From NCBI GenBank assembly GCA_030018795.1, contig JASEHA010000105.1, positions 1 to 7,432 on the forward strand: a stretch of DNA of 7,432 nucleotides, read 5' to 3'. Below the pieces are notes generated by a model. It did no database searches. It saw only the letters and a program-made list of their open reading frames with translations, and was not told where the DNA came from. Below are positions 1-6,050 of this stretch, piece after piece. This stretch comes from a bacterium. GTDB lineage: Bacteria; UBA9089; CG2-30-40-21. The position numbers were made by a program, and so were the translations under genes. Within the stretch, counting starts at the first letter, position 1, and every line of letters starts with the position of its first letter.

Positions 1-2
1 GT

Positions 3-38
3 ACCCAGGGGGACAGATATTTGAGAGATTTATTGTGA
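3..38 (+). other. Possible 3' end of an upstream gene
   Basis: Two frames stay open from the left edge. One ends in TGA at 36-38 (last residues GDRYLRDLL) and the other in TAA at 56-58 (last residues FIVRSKHYE). The first would put the stop inside the ribosome binding site of the following mvhD, a common arrangement in tight operons, so I prefer it, weakly. By analogy with known hdrCBA-mvhD-metVF clusters the gene could be an hdrB or hdrC relative, but the visible tail is too short to identify and contains no cysteine motif. Confidence 0.2.
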
Positions 39-50
39 GGAGCAAACATT

Positions 51-806
51 ATGAGTAAAAATCCCAAGCCGAAAATAATCGGTTTCTTATGCAATTGGTG
101 TGCTTATGCTGGGGCAGATCTGGCCGGGGTTTCCCGTCTGCAATATCCGCCAGACCTGCGAATAATCAGGGTGATGTGTTCGGGCAGGATTGACCCGGTT
201 TTTATCTTTCGAGCGTTTAAGCTCAAAGCAGATGGTGTGCTGGTCCTTGGCTGTCATCCGGGTGATTGCCATTATCAGAGTGGTAATTATTATGCAGCAC
301 GCAAGGCAAAGTTTATAACTAAGGTGCTTCAGATGTGTGGTATTGAGTCTGAACGGTTTATGCTTGATTGGGTTTCAGCTGCAGAGGGTCCAAGGTTTGC
401 TGAGGTGGTCTCGGATTTTACCCGGAGAATACAAAACTTGCCGCCTATTAATGAAACAGATGAGCTGGAGAAAAAAGCCGAGTTGTCCTTAAAGGTAGCA
501 GAAACCGAAAGGCTGAGGTGGCTGATAGGTAAGGAAGCTGACCTGACTACTCAGGGGAATGTATATAACGAACTCATTGACCAGAAACAGTTTGATAAGA
601 TTATGGATAAAAATATCAGGGAGAGCTTTTTGATGCATCAGATAAGAAGTTTGATAGTTGATAATCCGTTAAAGCCGTCTGAGATTGCAGAAGGCTTAAA
701 TATCTCGGCAAAAGAAGCATTCAGGCTTTTACTTAAGATGGAAGATAGTGGGCTTGTTGCCCAGCATGATATGCAGGACAGGTATCCGAGGTTTGTTCAA
801 GGATAG
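51..806 (+). CDS. mvhD: MvhD-like hydrogenase/Hdr iron-sulfur subunit with C-terminal winged helix
   Basis: Small iron-sulfur protein of the MvhD/FrhD (delta subunit) family. In methanogens MvhD carries a [2Fe-2S] cluster and passes electrons between a hydrogenase or formate dehydrogenase and HdrA. Residues 1 to about 130 are the family core, with Cys14, Cys17, Cys43, Cys68 and Cys73 in the family pattern (CNWCAY, VMCSGRID, GCHPGDCHY) and a conserved GPRFAEV segment near residue 113. The protein is 251 aa, about 110 aa longer than the core. A charged helical linker (about 135-194) leads to a probable winged-helix region (about 195-240, containing PSEIAEGLNISAKEAFRLLL). The start is supported by GAGGAG at 37-42, 8 bases before ATG. 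It lies directly upstream of hdrA and shares the core, with identical cysteine numbering, with the second mvhD at 3938. The family call is firm; the role of the tail is unknown. Confidence 0.9.
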   Translation: MSKNPKPKIIGFLCNWCAYAGADLAGVSRLQYPPDLRIIRVMCSGRIDPVFIFRAFKLKADGVLVLGCHPGDCHYQSGNYYAARKAKFITKVLQMCGIESERFMLDWVSAAEGPRFAEVVSDFTRRIQNLPPINETDELEKKAELSLKVAETERLRWLIGKEADLTTQGNVYNELIDQKQFDKIMDKNIRESFLMHQIRSLIVDNPLKPSEIAEGLNISAKEAFRLLLKMEDSGLVAQHDMQDRYPRFVQG

Positions 807-810
807 AGGC

Positions 811-868
811 AAGAAGTTAGAAGTAAGGAGTAAGAAGTTAGAAAAACCAGTCTAACCTCTAACTTCTT
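811..868 (+). repeat. Heptamer tandem repeat with inverted copy, between mvhD and hdrA
   Basis: Positions 811-845 are five 7-base units: AAGAAGT, TAGAAGT, AAGGAGT, AAGAAGT, TAGAAAA. Positions 851-868 (TCTAACCTCTAACTTCTT) are the same repeat in inverse orientation. The unit AAGAAGTTAGA at 832-842 pairs perfectly over 11 bp with 858-868 (15-base loop), and the copy at 811-821 can pair with the same arm. No T-tract follows, so it is not a standard terminator. The ribosome binding site of hdrA (AGGAGG, 877-882) lies just beyond it. It may act as an mRNA processing or stabilising hairpin; this is inferred only. Confidence 0.85.
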
Positions 869-887
869 TGTTAAACAGGAGGAATAG

Positions 888-3800
888 ATGGCTGATAAGG
901 TTGGATCAGTATTAGTTATTGGTGGAGGTATTGGAGGTATCCAGACCTCGCTTGACTTAGTAGAATCAGGGCTTAAGGTTTATCTGTTGGAGCGAACTCA
1001 TTCTATTGGCGGGGTGATGGCTCAATTAGATAAGACTTTTCCTACCAACGATTGTGCTATGTGTACCATATCTCCGAAATTGGTTGAATGTGGTCAGAAT
1101 CTAAATATTGAGATTATCACTAATGCTGAGTTGGGTAGTGTCGCAGGGAAAGCTGGAAATTTTGAGGTAGAAATTGTTAAACATGCTAGATATATAGATG
1201 ATGCAAAATGTACTGGTTGTGGTGTGTGTGCTAAAAGTTGCCCGATTGATGCTATAGATGAGTATAATTACGGCCTTTGCGAGCGGAGGGCAACCTATAT
1301 CAGATACCCTCAGGCAGTGCCCAGGGCATTTGGGATTGATAAGGATAAGTGTATTGGTTGCGGACTGTGTGAGAGCCTCTGCCTTCGAGATGCAGTAATA
1401 TATGGTGATAAGGAACAGGTTAAAAAAATTAATGTAGGGTCAATCATCCTTTCCACCGGATTTGAGTCTTTTGACCCTGCTTTAAAGCAGGATTATGGGT
1501 ATGGGGAGTATCCAAATGTTGTTTCCTCATTTGAGTTTGAGAGAATCCTTTCTGCTTCAGGTCCGTATAAGGGGCATATATTCAGAGCATCTGATGCTAA
1601 GATGCCGGAAAAGATTGCTTGGATTCAATGTGTAGGCTCTCGTGACCGCGGGGTTGAGAGGCCATTTTGTTCCTCAGTCTGCTGCACCTATGCGGTTAAA
1701 CAGGCGATTATTGCCAAAGAGCATATTCGTGAGGGATTAGATACAACCATCTTTTACATGGATATGCGCACCTATGGCAAGGGGTTTGAGCAATACTTTA
1801 ATCGGGCTAAGAATGAGCATGGGGTAAGGTTTGTCTGCTCACGGATTCATACGGTTGATCCAGGCAGTGATGGCAACCTGAAGCTTGTGTTTTCAGATGA
1901 TGACGGTCAACTGCGAGAAGAAGAGTTTGATATGCTTGTGCTTTCCGTAGGGTTCAAGCCAACCAAAAATGTGGAAGAATTCGCTAACCGATTGGGAATT
2001 AAGTTGAATGAATATGGATTTTGCAAAACTTCGACCTTTAGTCCAATAGAGACTTCACGAGCCGGTGTTTATGTCGCTGGAGCGGCCCAGGAGCCAAAGG
2101 ATATTCCAGCTACAGTTATGGAGGCAAGCGGGGCAGCAGCCTGTGCCGAAGCACTTCTTGCTGAGGCAAAAGGCAGCCAGATTGTTAAAAAAGAATACCC
2201 GCCTGAAAAGGATGTGAGCGGTCTTAAACCCAGAATAGGTGTCTTTGTTTGTAAATGCGGCATAAATATTGCCGGTGTGGTTGATGTGCCAGCAGTTACA
2301 GAGTATGCGGCAACACTGCCAGATGTTGCCTATGCTGAATATAACCTGTATACCTGTTCGCAGGATACCCAGGTCAGGATAAAAGAGATTATTGAGGAAA
2401 AACAATTGAATCGTGTGATAGTGGCTTCGTGCACACCAAGAACACATGAACCCTTGTTTCAGGATACCATCCGTCTGGCAGGCTTAAATAAATACCTTTT
2501 TGAGATGGCTAATGTTCGTGACCAATGCTCATGGGTACATGCCTCAAATCCTGAGGCAGCAACCGAGAAAGCAAAGGAACTGATTAGAATGGCTGTAGGA
2601 CGGGCAGCATTCCTTGAACCGTTGCATACCATTCCTATGAGTGTAATCAGAAGGGCACTGGTGATTGGTGGCGGTGTGGCTGGTATGAATGCAAGTTTAT
2701 CCCTTGCTAATCAAGGGTTTGAGGTAGAATTGGTCGAGCATGAGCCTGAATTGGGAGGCAATATACGGCATATCCATTTTACCTTAGAAGGCGATAAACC
2801 TCAAGAATATCTTAACTCATTGATAGAGCAGGTGCAGGCTCATAAACTAATCAGTGTGCATCTGGAAAGTCAGGTGAAGAAAGTTTCTGGTCATGTAGGG
2901 CACTTTGAATCAGAGGTTAGAAGTAAGAAATTAGAAGTTAGAAAGATTGAGCATGGAGTGGTGATTGTGGCTACAGGTGGAGTGGAGTCTAAGCCGATAG
3001 AGTATCTCTACGGCAAGGATGATCGGGTGATTACCCAGCGAGAGCTTGAGGAGCATCTGGCCAATTCGCAATCCACAATTCGTAATCCACATTCTGTAGT
3101 TATGATTCAGTGTGTTGGTTCGCGGAATGAAGAGCGGCCTTATTGCAGCCGAATCTGTTGCACACAGGCAGTAAAGAATGCGTTAAAGCTTAAGGAACAG
3201 AATCCGGATACACAAATATACATACTTTATCGGGATATGCGGACTTATGGTTTTCGGGAGGAGTATTACTATCAGGCACGCAAGGCTGGGGTGATATTTA
3301 TTCGATATGATGAACAGGCAAAGCCTGTGGTGAGTAATAATGGAAGATTGAAGGTAGAGGTAAAAGACCCGATACTGGGTGCAGATGTGGTGTTACAGCC
3401 TGATATGGTGGTGTTATCTGTAGCTATTGATTCGCATCTTGAGAATGAAAACCTGGCACCGCTGTTAAAGGTAACCCTGGATGCCTCAAAATTTTTCCTT
3501 GAGGCACACATGAAGCTTAGACCAGTAGATTTTGGCAGTGACGGCATGTTTTTATGCGGATTAGCACATTCGCCCAAGCTGATTGAGGAATCTATTGCTC
3601 AGGCACAGGCAGCCGCGGGCCGAGCAGCTACTATTCTGAACAAGGAACGGGTAGAGGCTGGTGGGGTTGTATCTTGCGTTGAAGAGAAAAAATGCGTTGC
3701 CTGTCTGACATGTATTAGAATGTGTCCCTATGATGTGCCGTTTATAAATAAGGCTGGGGTGGCAGAGATAGAGGCAGTCAAATGCCATGGCTGCGGAATA

Positions 3801-3890
3801 TGTGCCTCTGAATGCCCGGCAAAGGCTATTCAACTTTTGCATTACCGCGACCCGCAGGTGGTGGCTAAGGTGGATGCAATGTTTGGATAG
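888..3890 (+). CDS. hdrA: Double-module HdrA-like flavin/iron-sulfur heterodisulfide reductase subunit A
   Basis: HdrA-family flavoprotein of 1000 aa, against about 650 aa for methanogen HdrA; long forms occur in acetogens and sulfate reducers. HdrA is the FAD subunit that splits or merges electron pairs. Module 1: FAD Rossmann motif GGGIGG at 12-17, E35, the HdrA motif CAMCTISPKLVECGQ at 56-70, an inserted two-cluster ferredoxin (Cys108/111/114/118 and Cys155/158/161/165), and an Hdr-type [4Fe-4S] motif (Cys248, Cys261, Cys265, Cys266). Residues about 450-580 match the HdrA N-terminal domain (CKCG at 455-458, Cys490, Cys515, Cys547). Module 2: GGGVAG at 594-599, a second Hdr cluster motif (Cys742, Cys753, Cys757, Cys758), and a C-terminal ferredoxin (Cys936/939/942/946 and Cys966/969/972/976). 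It is soluble, with no signal peptide or membrane segment. AGGAGG at 877-882 supports the start. Two repeat-derived tracts are read in frame at residues 676-686 and about 726-736. It is flanked by two mvhD genes and followed by metVF, suggesting a cytoplasmic methylene-THF reductase complex (inference). Confidence 0.93.
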   Translation: MADKVGSVLVIGGGIGGIQTSLDLVESGLKVYLLERTHSIGGVMAQLDKTFPTNDCAMCTISPKLVECGQNLNIEIITNAELGSVAGKAGNFEVEIVKHARYIDDAKCTGCGVCAKSCPIDAIDEYNYGLCERRATYIRYPQAVPRAFGIDKDKCIGCGLCESLCLRDAVIYGDKEQVKKINVGSIILSTGFESFDPALKQDYGYGEYPNVVSSFEFERILSASGPYKGHIFRASDAKMPEKIAWIQCVGSRDRGVERPFCSSVCCTYAVKQAIIAKEHIREGLDTTIFYMDMRTYGKGFEQYFNRAKNEHGVRFVCSRIHTVDPGSDGNLKLVFSDDDGQLREEEFDMLVLSVGFKPTKNVEEFANRLGIKLNEYGFCKTSTFSPIETSRAGVYVAGAAQEPKDIPATVMEASGAAACAEALLAEAKGSQIVKKEYPPEKDVSGLKPRIGVFVCKCGINIAGVVDVPAVTEYAATLPDVAYAEYNLYTCSQDTQVRIKEIIEEKQLNRVIVASCTPRTHEPLFQDTIRLAGLNKYLFEMANVRDQCSWVHASNPEAATEKAKELIRMAVGRAAFLEPLHTIPMSVIRRALVIGGGVAGMNASLSLANQGFEVELVEHEPELGGNIRHIHFTLEGDKPQEYLNSLIEQVQAHKLISVHLESQVKKVSGHVGHFESEVRSKKLEVRKIEHGVVIVATGGVESKPIEYLYGKDDRVITQRELEEHLANSQSTIRNPHSVVMIQCVGSRNEERPYCSRICCTQAVKNALKLKEQNPDTQIYILYRDMRTYGFREEYYYQARKAGVIFIRYDEQAKPVVSNNGRLKVEVKDPILGADVVLQPDMVVLSVAIDSHLENENLAPLLKVTLDASKFFLEAHMKLRPVDFGSDGMFLCGLAHSPKLIEESIAQAQAAAGRAATILNKERVEAGGVVSCVEEKKCVACLTCIRMCPYDVPFINKAGVAEIEAVKCHGCGICASECPAKAIQLLHYRDPQVVAKVDAMFG
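2911..2945 (+). repeat. Heptamer repeat tract inside hdrA
   Basis: Five 7-base units (CAGAGGT, TAGAAGT, AAGAAAT, TAGAAGT, TAGAAAG) are read in frame as EVRSKKLEVRK, residues 676-686 of the HdrA-like protein. Ungapped, 2912-2944 matches 812-844 of the mvhD-hdrA intergenic repeat at 29 of 33 positions, in the same orientation. The tract falls in a predicted surface loop of the second flavin module, just before the conserved HGVVIVATGG strand, where an insertion would be tolerated. Confidence 0.85.
3063..3090 (+). repeat. Two 14-base tandem repeats inside hdrA
   Basis: AATTCGCAATCCAC (3063-3076) is followed directly by AATTCGTAATCCAC (3077-3090), 13 of 14 bases identical. Because 14 is not a multiple of three, the copies are read in different frames, giving NSQST then IRNPH (residues about 726-735). 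It lies just before the conserved VVMIQCVGSR strand of the second flavin module. The frame change argues for a DNA-level repeat insertion rather than a conserved protein motif. Confidence 0.8.
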
Positions 3891-3924
3891 GACTTATAAG
3901 TCTTATCTGTCCTATAAGACCTAT
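3887..3924 (+). repeat. Imperfect inverted repeat between hdrA and second mvhD
   Basis: ATAGGACTTATAAG (3887-3900, overlapping the hdrA stop) faces TATAAGACCTAT and its flank (ending at 3924) as an imperfect hairpin. The left arm also contains the perfect 12-base palindrome GACTTATAAGTC (3891-3902). The element fills almost the whole gap and ends at the ribosome binding site GGAGGT (3925-3930) of the next gene. No T-tract follows, so it is not an evident terminator. Confidence 0.65.
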
Positions 3925-3937
3925 GGAGGTGAAAATT

Positions 3938-4351
3938 ATGACTGAGCACTTTGAACCAGAGATAGTAGCTTTTTGCTGCCATTACTGTGCTTATGGGGCA
4001 GCAGACCTGGCTGGCTCAATGAGGCTTAATTATCCGGCAAATGTGAAGATAGTTAAATTGCCTTGCACAGGTAAGGTGGATATTATTTATCTGCTTAAGG
4101 CGTTTGAGGATGGGGCTGACGGAGCCTATGTTGCCGGCTGTCTTGAGGGTAACTGCCATTTTATAGACGGCAATATCAAGGCTAAACGCCGGGTAGCCAG
4201 AGCCAAAAAACTGCTTGATGAGATAGGTATTGGCGGTGAACGATTGGAGATGTTTAATATGAGTGCCTCCATGGGTCCAAGGTTTGCTGAGGTGGCACGA
4301 GAGATGACTGAAAGAGTGCGAGGGCTGGGGCCAAGTCCGTTAAGGAAATGA
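3938..4351 (+). CDS. mvhD: MvhD-like iron-sulfur subunit, short form
   Basis: Second MvhD/FrhD-family [2Fe-2S] subunit, 137 aa, about the length of stand-alone MvhD. The five family cysteines are at 14, 17, 43, 68 and 73 (CHYCAYGAADLAG, LPCTGKVD, GCLEGNCHF), the same numbering as in the larger copy at 51-806, with an extra Cys13. The conserved MGPRFAEV segment is present near the end and there is no winged-helix tail. I chose ATG at 3938 because GGAGGT at 3925-3930 is 7 bases upstream; the in-frame ATG at 3923 overlaps that site and lacks one of its own. Its likely role is electron relay between the HdrA-like protein and either MetVF or an outside redox enzyme. The position between hdrA and metV matches mvhD in Moorella-type metVF clusters. 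Confidence 0.92.
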   Translation: MTEHFEPEIVAFCCHYCAYGAADLAGSMRLNYPANVKIVKLPCTGKVDIIYLLKAFEDGADGAYVAGCLEGNCHFIDGNIKAKRRVARAKKLLDEIGIGGERLEMFNMSASMGPRFAEVAREMTERVRGLGPSPLRK

Positions 4352-4354
4352 AAA

Positions 4355-4409
4355 CTACAGAGACACAGAGATACGGAGAGCTATAATTTCTTTCTCTGTG
4401 CCTCTGTGG
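4355..4409 (+). repeat. CACAGAG-type inverted repeat between mvhD and metV
   Basis: CTACAGAGACACAGAGA (4355-4371) and TCTCTGTGCCTCTGTGG (4393-4409) form a 17-position stem with one G-U pair and one A-C mismatch, around a 21-base loop. The arms consist of short CACAGAG/ACAGAGA units. The ribosome binding site of metV (AAGGAG, 4419-4424) follows. No T-tract is present, so the element probably does not end transcription within the operon. Confidence 0.8.
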
Positions 4410-4430
4410 TGAAATTAAAAGGAGTTCTAT

Positions 4431-5111
4431 ATGATAATTGCAGAACAAAAGCCGATTCAGGAAATAAAGGCAATGATAGCCGGCTACCAGAAGGTATTGA
4501 TAGTTGGTTGTGATACATGTGTGACTATCTGCATGGCTGGTGGGAGAAAAGAGGTAGGGATTATTGCCTCTTGCCTGCGTATGGCTCTGCAGATAGACAG
4601 AAAGAAACCGCAGTTGATTGAGGATTGTATTCAACGTCAGTGTGAATGGGAGTTTGTGGATACATTAAAGGATAAGGTTGATGGGGTTGATGCCATACTT
4701 TCATCTGCCTGCGGGGTAGGTGTGCAGGCATTGGCTGAGAGATTCCCGAATAAGCCGGTGTATCCGGCATTAAATACCACCTTCATGGGTATGCCAAATG
4801 AACATGGGCTGTGGGTAGAAAACTGCCGCGGCTGTGGAAATTGCGGGCTTGGCCGGTTTGGCGGGATATGTCCAATTGCACGCTGTTCAAAGGGATTGCT
4901 TAATGGCCCCTGTGGTGGGAGTCAGAATGGTAAGTGTGAGGTAAGCAAGGAAATGGACTGCGGCTGGCAATTGATTTATGGGCGATTGAAGACACTTAAT
5001 CAACTTGACCAATTAGAAGATATATTACTGCCAAAGGATTGGTCAACAGATAGAGATAAAGGACAACGAAAAATGTTTAGGGGGGATGTGTATTATGAGC
5101 AAACCGTTTAA
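4431..5111 (+). CDS. metV: MetV, methylene-THF reductase C-terminal-domain partner protein
   Basis: Cysteine-rich MetV-type protein (methylene-tetrahydrofolate reductase C-terminal domain family), 226 aa, the usual partner of MetF in acetogens. It has 15 cysteines. An N-terminal group (Cys27, Cys30, Cys34 in VGCDTCVTIC) precedes a small alpha/beta region with Cys66, Cys71 and Cys94. A dense C-terminal block follows: Cys132-x2-Cys135-x2-Cys138, Cys147-Pro, Cys152, then the family signature LLNGPCGG (Cys161) and Cys169. The CxxCxxC...CP pattern could hold an iron-sulfur cluster or zinc; this is inferred. AAGGAG at 4419-4424 supports the start. Its last 17 bases overlap metF, indicating translational coupling and a stoichiometric MetVF complex. 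It probably receives electrons from the Hdr/MvhD proteins encoded upstream and passes them to the FAD of MetF. Confidence 0.9.
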   Translation: MIIAEQKPIQEIKAMIAGYQKVLIVGCDTCVTICMAGGRKEVGIIASCLRMALQIDRKKPQLIEDCIQRQCEWEFVDTLKDKVDGVDAILSSACGVGVQALAERFPNKPVYPALNTTFMGMPNEHGLWVENCRGCGNCGLGRFGGICPIARCSKGLLNGPCGGSQNGKCEVSKEMDCGWQLIYGRLKTLNQLDQLEDILLPKDWSTDRDKGQRKMFRGDVYYEQTV

Positions 5112-5979
5112 GGATGTACTTACTTCAGGTGAGTTTGTAATCACCTCAGAGATAGGGCCACCAAAGGGGACAAATATCGATAAGATGCTGCACCATATCG
5201 AGCTGTTAAAGGATAAGGTGCATGGCATGAATGTTACCGATAACCAGTCATCAGTAATGAGGCTTTCATCAGTGGCTGTATGCCATATCATCAAGGATCA
5301 TGGCGGTGAGCCAATTCTGCAGATGACCTGTCGGGATAGAAACCGGATGGCATTGCAGTCAGACCTGCTTTCTGCCTATGTCTTAAGTGTGCGTAATGTG
5401 CTTTGCCTTACTGGCGACCATATCAGCCTTGGCGACCATAAGGGTGCCAAACAGGTGTTTGACCTTGATTCTGTGCAACTGATTGCGGCAGCAAAGAATC
5501 TGGAGCAAGGGCAGGATCTTGGCGGGAATAAGTTAGATGGCAGTGTTGAATTCTGTGTGGGTGCCACTGCTACCCCTGAGACAGACAACATGGATTCCCA
5601 GCTCTTGAAATTTCGCAAAAAAATAAAGGCAGGTGCAGAATTTTTTCAGACACAGGCAGTTTATGATATGTCAAAACTAAAATCATTCATGGAACATGCC
5701 AGGCAGTCCAATACTAAGATATTGGCTGGTATCCTTGTCCTTGTCTCAGCAGGCATGGCAAAGTATCTCAATGCTAATGTAGCAGGGGTAACCGTGCCGC
5801 AAGAGCTTATTGATGAGATAGCTGGTGCAGAAAAGGGTAAGGCATTGCAAAAGGGTATGGAGATTGCAGCCCGTCAGATTAAACAGATAAAGGACGAAAA
5901 TATCTGCCCTGGTGTGCATATCATGGCTATTGGCAAGGAAGAGATAGTGCCAGAGATATTGGAAATGGCCGGGGTGTAA
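5095..5979 (+). CDS. metF: Methylenetetrahydrofolate reductase (MetF)
   Basis: FAD-dependent TIM-barrel enzyme reducing 5,10-methylene-THF to 5-methyl-THF, the last folate step of the Wood-Ljungdahl methyl branch. At 294 aa it has the normal bacterial length. Visible family motifs: TSEIGPPKG with Glu19 in the position of the catalytic acid, NVTDN at 46-50, TCRDRNR at 78-84, LTGDH at 105-109 near the FAD site, and FFQTQAVYD at 183-191 at the folate-contact position. I prefer ATG at 5095: the G-run 5081-5085 is 9 bases upstream, whereas the in-frame ATG at 5086 abuts it. It overlaps the end of metV by 17 bases. No separate NAD(P)H-binding subunit is visible, and the upstream hdrA/mvhD genes suggest electrons arrive through MetV. 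All key residues appear intact. Confidence 0.93.
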   Translation: MSKPFKDVLTSGEFVITSEIGPPKGTNIDKMLHHIELLKDKVHGMNVTDNQSSVMRLSSVAVCHIIKDHGGEPILQMTCRDRNRMALQSDLLSAYVLSVRNVLCLTGDHISLGDHKGAKQVFDLDSVQLIAAAKNLEQGQDLGGNKLDGSVEFCVGATATPETDNMDSQLLKFRKKIKAGAEFFQTQAVYDMSKLKSFMEHARQSNTKILAGILVLVSAGMAKYLNANVAGVTVPQELIDEIAGAEKGKALQKGMEIAARQIKQIKDENICPGVHIMAIGKEEIVPEILEMAGV

Positions 5980-5984
5980 TTATA

Positions 5985-6019
5985 GATGTAGAGACAAGGC
6001 ATTGCCTTGTCTCTACATC
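5985..6019 (+). repeat. Perfect 35-base palindrome between metF and aminotransferase
   Basis: GATGTAGAGACAAGGC (5985-6000) is the exact reverse complement of 6004-6019. The flanking A/T pair extends the arms to 17 bp with a single central base (6002). It begins 5 bases after the metF stop. The downstream side reads into CATCA repeats rather than a T-tract, so a rho-independent terminator is not supported. A small dispersed palindromic element or an mRNA 3'-end stabiliser fits better. Confidence 0.9.
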
Positions 6020-6032
6020 ACATCACATCACA
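6016..6032 (+). repeat. CATCA pentamer tandem repeat
   Basis: Three head-to-tail CATCA units (6016-6030) plus CA run out of the right arm of the palindrome and stop just before the ribosome binding site GGAGG (6036-6040) of the next gene. The first unit shares bases with the palindrome arm, so slippage expansion of its end is a simple explanation. Confidence 0.75.
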
Positions 6033-6050
6033 CATGGAGGAAACATATTG

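Noticed and set aside
811..868. CRISPR-like array
   Set aside because: The units are 7 bases, directly adjacent and without spacers, and include an inverted copy, which is unlike CRISPR.
2055..2447. Open frames on the minus strand inside hdrA and other genes
   Set aside because: They lie opposite strongly conserved coding sequence, show no recognisable motif and lack convincing ribosome binding sites, so they are shadows.
3923..3937. Earlier ATG giving a five-residue longer second MvhD
   Set aside because: It overlaps the strong GGAGGT site (3925-3930), which is spaced correctly for ATG 3938, and the shorter form aligns residue for residue with the cysteine spacing of the first MvhD.
4355..4409. 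Riboswitch or T-box ahead of metV
   Set aside because: Only a single simple hairpin made of short repeat units is visible, with no conserved aptamer features, and it lies inside an apparent operon.
5086..5094. Earlier ATG for metF
   Set aside because: It directly abuts the G-run that would be its ribosome binding site; ATG 5095 has normal spacing and gives the typical MSKPF-like start.
5985..6030. Rho-independent terminator after metF
   Set aside because: The stem is excellent but no T-tract follows; the downstream bases are CATCA repeats.
6048..6050. TTG start for the aminotransferase
   Set aside because: The next codon is ATG with acceptable spacing from GGAGG; only one residue differs, so TTG is less likely but not excluded.
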